Origin: Ectocarpus siliculosus
Taxonomy: Eukaryota > Sar > Phaeophyceae > Ectocarpales > Ectocarpaceae
Assembly (NCBI GenBank): GCA_000310025.1
Contig: FN649752.1
Coordinates: 1,815,397 to 1,856,142, forward strand
Reading direction: 5' to 3'
Length of the DNA: 40,746 bases
Below, one piece after another: positions 10,675 to 20,653 of the stretch. Position 1 is the stretch's first letter; every line of letters begins with the position of its first letter. The translations under genes and the position numbers were made by a program. The notes under the pieces were generated by a model. It was given only the letters and a program-made list of their open reading frames with translations. It was not told the DNA's origin and made no database searches.

Positions 10675-10891
10675 CCGTATATGACACAAGATAACACACC
10701 CCCTGGGCCGATTTTCAAAGCTCGATTTCTCAACAGCAGGAAGAGTCACAGCGCCGAAAACGGCGGCGTTGGAACCGTCTTGTCGAGAGGTTTTCGAAAA
10801 TGTATTGTTTCGTCTATGCATCCTCTTCGTCGTGGAGTAATCGAGCTTTGAAAATCGGTCCAGGGGGTGTGTTATCTTGTGTCATATACGG
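10675..10891 (+). mobile_element. 217-bp MITE with about 53-bp terminal inverted repeats, copy 1
   Basis: The ends read CCGTATATGACACAAGATAA and its reverse complement. The inverted match extends about 53 bp inward, to CAAAGCTCGATT, with very few mismatches. Both ends are flanked by TA (10673-10674 and 10892-10893), as expected for a Tc1/mariner-type TA target duplication. There is no transposase frame, so it is non-autonomous. A second copy at 33705-33922 lies in the opposite orientation and is nearly identical. The interior has a further stem around GCGCCGAAAACGGCGGCG. Confidence 0.85.
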
Positions 10892-11466
10892 TAGTCTAGC
10901 CCATATAGTACATAGTCTACTGCTGTCATCCCATCCTCCAGAGGGGGAACGTGGTTTCCACTGCTGTTGCACAAGGACCGCCTCTGTCAACGGACCCAGT
11001 ATGTGCCGCTCTTATACGTGTTGTGCCGAAGTTATGTGCGTGTGCATGCCTACGCGCGGGCGTATGCATATGCAGTAGCGTGCATGTAGATTAGGGAGGG
11101 GAAGCAGCCGAGGGGAAGGAAGAAGGAAGAGGAACCAAACGCCAAACAGAAATTGGAACCTTGACAGGTTGACTGTTGAATCTCCGCAATGTTCTTGTGA
11201 CGATTCAGAGACATCGCTCCATGTCCGACATCATCGCGAGCTAGCCAGTTATAGGGAAATCTCCAGTTACCGCACAAGACATGAGGGTGCGCGTTGTGCG
11301 GTGTACCACAAAAACCTGTAGGTGAGACTCCGCAAGCGGTCAGTGAGACTGCACCAGCGGTCAGCAGCAGCTGTCTCGCCGCAGATACTGCTGTAGTTGC
11401 AGCAGCGAAAACATGAGTTGCGTGGTTTTGCGCGAAGGTCTGCGTCAACACGCATACTTCACCCAC

Positions 11467-11790
11467 CTTGAGCAGGAGGGGGATCAGTCCCGCAGTCAGG
11501 ATCACCGCGACGGCTCCCGCCGGGAGAACCCATCCCGGCGCATCGACGGTTCCCGGCTCCGCCACCCCGCCAGCAGCAGCAATCAACGGCACCACGGAAG
11601 ACTGAAGCACCGTCGTCAGCGATGATGCGCCAGCGGAAGCAGCAGCAGCAGCGGGCAGAGGCGAGACCATTCGTGTGCACTGCCTGCCGGGTGCTGCGAC
11701 GCTTGCCCTCGATGACGGAGGTGCGACGACGAATCCGTCCGCCGCCGAGGCGAGGCAGAGGACGGCGGTGGTAGTCGAGAAGAGCTTCAT
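11467..11790 (-). CDS. First exon of a putative plastid-targeted membrane protein
   Basis: ATG at 11790-11788 opens a 108-codon exon ending CTCAAG with donor GTGGGT at 11466. Residues 1-19 look like a signal peptide (MKLFSTTTAVLCLASAADG). The following FVVAPP resembles the heterokont Phe-containing cleavage motif (ASAFAP-like), and a basic stretch (APGRQCTRMV) looks like a plastid transit peptide. An Ala/Ser/Val-rich segment and a Trp-led hydrophobic segment (APGWVLPAGAVAVILTAGLI, about 84-103) then suggest one or two membrane spans, possibly thylakoid. The mature part is small. I could not place the downstream exon(s): no candidate continuation after 11466 looked conserved. The frame remains open to 11050 by read-through, but that stretch looks intronic. 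Plastid location is inferred from the leader alone; the family is not recognised. Confidence 0.5.
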
Positions 11791-13202
11791 GATTTGCAAC
11801 AGGCTCAAGGTGTGTGTCACTCAGTGAGTTGCAGTTGGTTTTTTGGGGTTCCGTGGATTCATCGCAATACCCCACATACCCCAATTCCCCGTGTCTTGTG
11901 ATTACCTCCGATGCGATGGATCCTCTGCAACCAGATCCTACAGTACCTGACCTTTGCCTCGGATGCTCGGCACATGATCCTATCGCAGACCAAATCATAC
12001 ACCAGGGTGTAGGACACGTCTCGCCATGGCCACGAACGCTATAATTCCATCGCGTTGTGGACACTTCATTTCGTTTTATCCGCAGCAGTGCAGATGGTTG
12101 CATACACCAAGCAGACCGGTACATCGTGTCAATCAAGAGCAATCTTTTGAAGGCCTCTTGCAGAGGTTGGTTGTTTGACGAACAGAGAAAAGTTGCGAAA
12201 CGCAGGTGGTGGGTGTAGACTTCAATATACGAGATGCTGGATAGAGGACAGCCCGGGTTTCCCTCTGGAGAAAACAAGACAGACACAGCAGCAGTATCGG
12301 GGCAAACGAAATTACGCAGCCTGTAGCGCCCGTAATCTGAGACTGGAGGCGCTTGCGAGGGGAGCTGAGAGCCAAGAGCGCAGTCTCGAATCGTACATAC
12401 CGGCTTAACCCTGCAAACAGAACAAAAATGACTGCGACCGGCACACAGTATCTTCCCTCCGAAAACACTCCTTCCTCTTGAACGATATTCGGGACATGCA
12501 GGTTTAGCGGGTGTACAAGTAGAAGCTGCGGAGTCTCTTGCCCTCTACTGCTGTTCCTACAGCGCAATGCGTTGTGCCAAGAGTAAAAATGGCTACGCAA
12601 TACAACACCCCGAACGACGTGACGTGCTAACAACGATGATGTTATTAGTGCCGTCCATGCTCGGACAGATGGTGGGACAAGCACATAGAGTACATGTAAC
12701 AAAACACTAAAAACCAAGGAGCAGCAACGGGAACCCACAAAAACGAAGCCACCGATGGTCATCCCCCCACAGAAGACAATAGTACAGTCAACCAAGTAAA
12801 CGGCGACTTGAGCTTCGGGACGACGACGGTAACCCGTTCAGATTAGTGAAATGGTTGGCCTCATCGAGTGTCAGCCAAGAAAGCAAGATCCAAGTGATCC
12901 GAGAATTCCTTACACGAGCTTCGCTCTCTCACGTGCCCCGACAAAAAAAGTGCCGTCAACCCCCCCTCGGGTCGAATTGAGAGAGAAAACAACGACGAAG
13001 AAAACATCGAACCCACCGAGGGCGTTTGAAGGCCGGCCTCCAATTGCCCCAGCACGACACCAAGGTTACGTGCCGAAGTATGTACATGTTGGGTCTCAAA
13101 CCCTATTATGCAAAAGGTCGATAAAAAGTGTGTCAAATAAGCACGAAAACGTTGACCAGGACAAAACGCAGGGACAAAGAACAATAGTGCAGTGCTTCAA
13201 GG
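11791..13202. other. Intergenic region between the plastid-type gene and the PH gene
   Basis: This holds the upstream region of the gene starting at 11790 and the 3' flank of the PH gene ending at 13203, both on the minus strand. A minus-strand open frame (12133 to about 12762 from its first ATG, roughly 208 codons) contains three hydrophobic stretches. It has no recognisable motif or supporting repeat pattern, so I do not call it a gene. Confidence 0.4.
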
Positions 13203-15763
13203 TCAAGGCTTGAAAAACTTCACGTCGTTCGACCGCTGCGGAGCCATCCCCCACCGCACCCCGCTAGCCATCGTAACGAACGACCCTTTCAGCTTGGCCT
13301 CCCACCGCCGAGCCGCCTCCGCCGCCTCCGCGGAGAGACGACCCCCCCGTTCAGCCGCCGCCAATGCCACGGCCACTGCCGCTTCACCAACACTCCCGTC
13401 GCCAACACCCACACCTGCTCCTCCGCGCGTATTTTCCCCTACCACCGCCACCACCCCCGCCGATCCTGATACAGCAGCACCGCCACCACCTTCATCGATG
13501 TCTCCGCCCCCACTTTTCCCTCGCTGCGTCAATGCCAACGACGACGAAGCTGATTCGTCGTCCTCCTCAATCTGCGGCCCCTCTCGTGCATTCATACCCT
13601 CACCGCCTTCCCCGTCCGGCCTGCCGAGGTTCCGTAGCAGCGCGGCGGCCTTCTTCGAAGCCGAGCCCTCCGCGGCAACGAAAACGGTGGAGGTTGAGGA
13701 CACCTCCGCAGAAGACGACGGCCCATGCGGTGGCGCCACTACCCCTCGCTCTTCACTTGCAGCAGCAGCAGCAGCTACCGCCCCTGGTGATGTTTTCGTT
13801 GCCGATTCCCCCGAAAACGCGCCCACAAACACCTCCGACACGTCGCGACCGCACCGCTCGTCCCCGCCGTCGTCCGCAGACCCACCGCCGGCCGCCGTCA
13901 TCGACACCGCCGTCGCCGAAGAAACACCGCAAATCCGCCGCCCCTCCTCGTCACTAGCGAGCAACAGCGGCGGTGGTCCGTGGTGGCTGCCGTTGCTGCC
14001 GGTGCCACCACCACCACCACCACCACCACCACCACCACCACCACCACCACCACCTCCTCCCACCGTAGACCACGCCGACCACGCCCCGTTGCCGCCGCCG
14101 CTGTTTTTCCGCGTCGTTGGTGTTGCGGCGGTTGCGGTGGGGTCGTGGCGAGAGTCCCCGCCGTCCGTCCCCGTGCCGTCGGTGACGCCGCCGTCGTCGT
14201 CCTCGTCCGGGCTGGCCGGAGGGGGCCCCGCGTTCAACCCTCCGCCGTCGCAACCGTCGCCTTCGTCGTCATCGTCGAGGTGCCCGAGGAGAGGCTTCCT
14301 CCGAGCCTTCCTGGTCTCTCGAAGGCCCGCCGACAGCGACGCCACCATCTGGTTAAGCCGCAACGAGGACGACTCGCCGAAGGCCGCGGCGAGCGCTTCC
14401 GCCGTCGCCGCCGCCGTCGCCGCGGGAGAGGAGCTACGGTCGCCGCCGCCACCGCCGCCGCCACCGCCGCTCTCTACTCCCGTTCCCAGCGGGTTGTTGC
14501 CGCCGCGCGTTGACGGCGGCGGCGGCGGCGGCGACGAGGACCGGGCACGCGCACCTTCCTCTCCTTGCTCCCCCTTCTTGTCTCCTGCATCCTCAACGCC
14601 ACCATCACCACAAGTCTCCTCTTCGAGCTCTTCGTTTCCCTTCTCGCCAAAGCCCACGCCGCCCCCCGCCGCGGGCGGCGACGGACTCCTGGACGCCGCG
14701 AAACGCCCGTCGCCGCGGCGATAAGGTCCTTCCTCCCCTACGGTAGGCGGACCGCCGTCGAAACCGTTTTCATCCGGCCGAGATCCAGACCCCCCTTCAC
14801 CGCTACCTCCGCTAACGCCACCGTCGCCGACGCCTTTGCAAGCATCCGCTGTACCAGGAAACACGGGGGACCCCTCCTCGGGAGAGGTGGCGCCGCTCTC
14901 GGACCCACCCTTGCTTTCCTCGCCCCCTCCTTGCCGCCGCGAGTTAACTCCCGCGACGTCCAGCGACGAGGGTCGCCACACCACCGGAGCGGTTTGGGCC
15001 ATCGCGCTGTCCGACAGTGTTTCCTCCGTGGGTGTTTCCTCCGTGGCCTCCGGACTACCGGGCGCAACGCGCCCGCTGCCGCCGCCGCCGCCGCTATGCA
15101 CCGACCCGCCGCCGTCGGGTGTCTCAGCGGCCATCTCTATCGTCGCCTTCGCCGCGCCCTTTTCCTCTCCAAGATGTCCCTCAGGCGGCGGCAACGTCAA
15201 CGCCTCATCGCCGGATGATCTCTCAAAACCGTGCCCGTTTTCCCCGCCGGCGCACCCCGTTCCTTCCTCTTCTTCACCACGCCTTGCAACCTCTTCCCCC
15301 AAGTCCTCGGCCGCCGAGCTGGCGGCCGACGACGACCGGCCCCGGCTACCGGACGAAGCGGCGGCGGAGGCAGCAGCGGCGGCGGCATTTGCCGCCGACG
15401 CTTCCGCCTTCGCTGCCGCTGCCGTGGCGGCAGCCGCAGCGGCCGCCGTCGTGGCACAGCTCAGCGCGGCAGACAACCGCCGCTGCTCGACCCTACTGGC
15501 TTTCACCTGGAACGGTGGCCATGTGTTACGGTGGGTTTGGTGGATTGGATATGTTAGTCAAAAGAAGAAAGGAGGAGACATGAAACATTGGCGAAAGGAA
15601 GAGTGTTCATCGGGCTCCTTCTCGACGAAAGATAAGAAACCCTTTCGGGGGGAAACAAAACAAGGGTCCGAATCGGGGATGGCTGCTCATGACGAGCACG
15701 CCCTGCCCGCCTCAGAATAAACTCAAGCATGGCTAGACAACACCAACAGACAGACGGACAATC

Positions 15764-15804
<41 letters not shown>

Positions 15805-18800
15805 GCATCATGACTCCCGGCTACAAACAGACCGAGACCTAATCGAAGCATTGGTTCGTGTACAGTTGTAGTAGGAAGTGTGAACATACACGCGTATCTA
15901 GCTTCGGCGGTTTCGGCCAACGCCAAAGCACGACCCCCCGGTCTTCCTCCCACCTCACGCGCCAGCACCCGCCGGTGCTCCTGCAGCTCCCTCGACTTCG
16001 CCTCCGCCTCCCGGCAAGCGGCCGCCACCACCCCAAGGTTGACCCTGGCTTCTTCTCTGCCGGCTCTGCTGTCCGCGAGCTCCTCCCGGAGGCGTTGCAA
16101 CTCGGCCTCGAGGTCCGATCGCAAGGAGGCTTCGCCTTCCGCGCGCTCTCGCTCCTGGTCCCGTAGACGGAGGGCCTCCGCCACGTCTCGTCGGCGCCGG
16201 TCATCTGCGAGGGCCTCCTTTTCTCGAAGGGCCTCGTTGTCCACCTTTCGGGACGGTTGTTGTGATGAACGTAGAGCCGACGCCCCAAGCGACACAATAA
16301 AGTGGGGGCAGGCAGGCAATGGGGGAGGGGGGATAGGGGATAGGAGGAGGAGGAGGGGGGGGGCACGACGGTCGCCGGTGAGAACGAGCGCTTGCGGCAC
16401 GACCTTGGGCAGCGGGTCTGAAAACCAAGACAACGTAGATAGATGGCGGTTGGGCCAAGAAAAAAAAAGGCCAATGCACGACAACAAGCGGCAACAAAAA
16501 TATGGAGTAATATCCACTTTCAGGTATCTCCGCTAACGGCGGCCGCGGGAGGAACGCGGATAGGCTCGCACCTTCAGGGAAGCGACTTCCTGCGCACGTT
16601 CCGCGATCACTTCCTCCAGCGCGGCGAGCTCGGACAGAGAAGTCGCGGCAACCGAAGACCCCCTCCCGCCGACTCCAGTCCCCATCCCCCCAACAACAGC
16701 GGAAGCCTCCGCCCTCGCTCGTTCCTGCAAGGACGACCACGAGACGCAGCCTCGGAGGCAACTTGATTCGCTGTCGCCACCGTCGGTGCAACTACTACTG
16801 CTGCTGCTTCTTGGCCTCTCTCTGCCGCTTCTTGCCCATCCCGGGGGGTCGGCCAAATTGTCGGCGATGTCGCCGCCGTCGCAAGAGGCCGGGGGAGAGG
16901 AGGTGGAAGCCGCCAGCAGGGCCCGCACCTGCCCCACTCGCCGAGCTTCCTCGGCGTCGCGCCGGGAGAGCTCAGAGACGGCGGCGGACTCCCTGCCACG
17001 CGAGGCTCGGAGAAGGGCGAGAGACTCGTGTATCGCCTCCTCGTGGGTGACAAGCTGTTCTCTCTCGTTGTTCGGCAAGCAGTTCGGTGTTGTTGGCAGA
17101 AGAAGAAGAAGAAGAAGAAGAAGAAGAAGAAGAAGAAAAAAAAACGCGCGTTCGTCCGGGGCGGAGAGAGGGTGAGTGGCTGGGGATTCGTGGGGAGGGG
17201 GGGGGGCTAGTGAAGGGGCGTACGCGGGGTTCCAGCTCGAGAGTACTGTCATCAGGATCCCAATCGAACCAACGGACCACTGTAGAAAAAGGCAAGACTC
17301 AGCCCACTGACTAACGCCGTTCCGACACAAGGGCAGTTGTGCGGGGGGACAACATGGGGCGAGTGTGTGTTGCAACCCTCCATGACGCACTGCAGGTACG
17401 AAAAAAATATGTTGAACCGACTTGCAAGTCTCCTGCTCTTTGTCTCTCTCTCAAGCCGAAAAAAAAGCATCTACGCACCCAATACGCCACGAGCGTTGCA
17501 CGCAACTACAGCAGTACCCGTCAACCAAAACGACAACCATGACGAAGACGAAGACGACGACAACGACGGAGAAGACAAGTACCCACGAACGAACTCTTTC
17601 TTCTTACCTGGTCTGACAGGCCCATCTTGGCACACCGGAGAGCATCCCTCTCGTCTCGGACCAACCCGAACCGGGTCTCTCGTATCGCCTGCGCCCATTC
17701 CTCCGCTTCGTCCCCGTCCTTCAGCCTCAGATAGAACGTGCGGATGGGGCTCGTCTCATCCCCGGGCGCGAGCTTCAACAGGTTGCCTGTTTGTGTTTTA
17801 TTTCGTGTGTGAGGGGGGGGGGGAGGGGGGCATCATGGTACTTGTTCAGCCGGTTGCCTGCTGTAATATTGCCAGGATGCTTTGTTACCCTGTCTATATT
17901 TCCTTTGGGGTAGCTCTTGTACGTGTTCTACTCTGATTGATTTTCTGAGACAAACTGGGCATGAATCTCACGATAAAAACGATTCGCCCCATATTTCGTA
18001 CCCTCATTGCGCTATTTTGTGAGGCTGAAAATGACGCCGGCTCCTTTCGTTCTGTATGCTTCCTCCGCCTACCGGGTCCCCCATTCGAGATTTGGAAATA
18101 GTTTGTAAAGGCGGTTCGGTTCTTGTACCGTGTGAGAAACAAGAGAGCGACTGGGGGAGATCGACTCGATTCGCTTATTTCAGGCAGTTCGACTCCATGA
18201 GACTGCATTGCATCCGACACCCCTCCCAAGCACAAATCGTCCCACCAGGACGGGAAGTCTCCACCCCCCGCCCGCCTCCAGCCGGATGGGCCCAACGGTA
18301 GGTGAGACACCCGACGATATATCTCAACACACCAAAACTCAGGCAAGATACTGCGAGGGAAAATAACTCCACAGCATAGCTGGGGCGAAACTGCTGCTGT
18401 CTACCTACATCGTTAACCCTTTCCGAAAGAACGAGCACGACGATAAGGGCTCGGACCGGCCGTGATTCTAGCGTGTGTGATGATGACGTCATCGTTCGCG
18501 CGCATGCTTGCTGTGTTGCCGATTGTCCTGCCCCCATTCCAAAAGGTTTTCCGACAGAACAGCCTTGAAAATTTACGTGGGCCGAGCGCCCACCCGGGGC
18601 GGGAATGGTCTAGGGAGGCACCGTGAATGGACGATCTTCACGCCACGTTTTGCAAGAGGGGGGGGGGTTCTCTATGTGTGACTCCGGCAAGAGAACCTAC
18701 ACCGCTAGGCAATGACTAATAACGTTTTGAGCGACGGCGGCATGAGTGAAAGCAACAGCGCTACCACCTAAAGAAGAGAAGTTTTCGTTTGTTACGCACC

Positions 18801-20240
18801 GTCGACGACCTGGATGTCCGTGTAGAGCTCGAGGTCGATGACGCCGTGAGGGCGAAGGTCCGTCTCGGCCGTGTGCTCCCCGAAGTAGTACAGGAAGGTG
18901 TGGGGCACGAGCAGCGCGCGACGCCTCCGCCAGCTCCCTGGTCCCGACCAGATTCAAGTCACGGTGCCCCCGAAAGCGAAAGAAATAGATTCGTTGAGCA
19001 TGATGGACCAAGCCATCGTCAAACTGCATTTTTTGGCACTCCTCGGGCCGAGCGTGGATGAGGGTGATCTCTCCCCGTGCCGTCGACCACAGAGAGAAGT
19101 CGAGGGGTTATTTTTCTTTTTAACACTCTAGCAGAAAGACTGCCGATTGCATATGTACATACATGGACACGGATACGGGGGCAAAACGCACAATCATTCC
19201 GCTCTATTGTGTATCGTATATACCCACATAGGGTTGTTTTATTACTACAGCTTGGGACTCAAAAAATAGTGATTGCAATGTACATCTACTGGACTTGGAC
19301 ATCACCATATTGCCTTCGAGAGACCGATTCGTGGCTTTTACTTCAAAAGACGCGTTTCTCGCTTTGAGCCACGAAATACGCGCGTAAGCGCGCCTCCGCA
19401 CGCCTATTATATCAACCATTTGATGTATGCATACCGATTGGAACGCGTTTTGATTTTCCGATTGGAATGAGACGTGATGTGGCCTGGCCTACCCTCTGTG
19501 GCGCAATGAACTCCCAAGTTTTAGTGTGCATAGTGTAGGAGGTACAGCAGTAGGAGAAGTGATGCCAAATACTCACAAGCGGCTCTCTCTCCATACTTCG
19601 GATCTGTCATCTAAGATAGAGATCTTGCTTCCGAGTGATGGATGGCATCATCCCGGTGTACTACTGTAGGAGGCATGCAGGATACCTCTACTATTTAGAG
19701 TAGATTCGGGACAAACAATAGTGTGCTGCTGCTGCTGTAGGCCCGAAGCCACGCCATTCCGCGGACCAGAGTGTAGGCGAAGCTGCGCCATTACCAGCGG
19801 GTGGGGAAGCAGCATGACCTACAACACAGCAGCAGTTACTGTCGCTCGGCAAACAAACAGCAATCAGTGCCCAAATTCGCTGAAGCACATGTAAAAACAG
19901 CAAGTGACCAAAGACGGGGCAGACATATACTGCTGTATAAGGCAAAAAGTCATCCATGTTTGATGCTGACGAGCCCTGAACGCATAGAACAGCAGCAGCT
20001 TTTGATGTTGGACGCCCTCTGCCATCGACCCGCACCTGAGTCGTTCTGCTTGGTGATGAGGCCCTCCCTCTCCGCGAGCAGCGACAGCGCCGCTGCCGTT
20101 TTCTCCGGGCTGGACTTGACAGAGAGGTGCACATTGCTGTCGTTGAACACCTCCCCAAGGCCTGTCGCCTCGTACACCTTGTGCTTCAGCCGTTCGCTCC
20201 TCCCCGCCACAGCCGAAACCACAGTGCTCGCAGCATTCAT
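13203..20240 (-). CDS. PH-domain protein with coiled coil and long disordered tail
   Basis: Complete six-exon model on the minus strand: 20036-20240 (ATG), 18800-18937, 17608-17786, 16572-17054, 15954-16244 and 13203-15506 (TGA). Junction phases are 1, 1, 0, 0, 0 and the total is 3600 nt, or 1,199 residues. Residues about 57-152 form a PH domain split over three exons: REGLITKQ, then GSWRRRRALLVPHTFLYYFG, then GVIDLELYTDIQVVDG, then FYLRLKDGDEAEEWAQAI, with the conserved C-terminal-helix Trp at 145. Basic residues of the first strands (WRRRR) suit phosphoinositide binding. Residues 175-470 are charged and Arg/Glu-rich, with heptad-like coiled coil strongest in the fifth exon, passing into Ala-rich helix. 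The last exon encodes 767 Gly/Ser/Pro/Glu-rich residues, including a run of more than 20 Gly, and ends in a more ordered segment (RRWEAKLKGSFVTMASGVRW). Membrane-recruited scaffold is an inference. It starts 413 bp from the divergent BAP31-like gene. Confidence 0.82.
14005..14053. repeat. (ACC)n microsatellite inside the last PH-gene exon
   Basis: About 16 ACC units, read as a poly-Gly run on the coding minus strand. Because it is a triplet repeat, length changes would keep the frame, so it is a likely length polymorphism in the protein tail. Confidence 0.85.
15764..15804. repeat. (CAGA)n tetranucleotide microsatellite
   Basis: About ten CAGA units in the last intron (15507-15953) of the PH gene. 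Confidence 0.9.
17099..17136. repeat. (GAA)n microsatellite, a TTC polypyrimidine tract on the gene strand
   Basis: On the minus strand this is a long (TTC)n run about 45-80 nt upstream of the acceptor of the exon starting at 17054. It probably serves as the polypyrimidine tract of that intron. Confidence 0.8.
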
Positions 20241-20653
20241 CCAGCAGCCCACAGCAAACTCTCCGCTCTACTTGTATGCTTGTATTTTGAAAAGCCAAGG
20301 CCATTCAAGGGGAAGATTCCCCCGGGGCTCTCGTGTCCACGGCGCGGTTCTCTTCTCGGCGATAGAGGTAATCGAAAGAAAACCCAAAGGTCGATGTCGC
20401 CAAGTGAAGCCGAACCTGGACGCCAGACGTAGTTATCAATAGCGTGACAGCCGAAGACGGACCGTAGACACCACGACTAGACCCACAATCCCCCCCGCGA
20501 GGGGCCCGAAACGTATATACCCCGCCTTGCTCGGGAACCATCCAGTCTGGCCGCCCCCCTTGCAGCCCACCACCCTACCACCACGGCTTGTCACTCCCCT
20601 CCTTGTCCTGCTTCTCTCTCTGTGACCTTCTTCGAACACGCAGAAGTGTTGCC
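20241..20653. promoter_or_regulatory. Bidirectional promoter region, 413 bp
   Basis: The start codons of the PH gene (minus, 20240) and the BAP31-like gene (plus, 20654) face away from each other across this interval, so both promoters and 5' leaders must lie in it unless there are upstream noncoding exons. A TATATA sits near 20513-20518, about 140 bp before the plus-strand ATG. The plus-strand leader is pyrimidine-rich (CTTCTCTCTCTGTGACC). No other element was recognised. Confidence 0.45.

Noticed and set aside
11459-12286. 275-codon minus-strand frame overlapping the plastid-type exon
   Set aside because: It overlaps the better-supported leader-bearing exon in another frame and has no recognisable features.
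12133-12762. Minus-strand frame of about 208 codons with three hydrophobic stretches
   Set aside because: No motif, no splice context and no repeat or codon evidence; a frame of this length can arise by chance here.
13192-14724. 510-codon plus-strand open frame rich in Pro/Ser/Thr
   Set aside because: It is the antisense shadow of the last exon of the PH gene. The minus frame is longer, joins in phase to five upstream exons and belongs to a recognisable domain protein.
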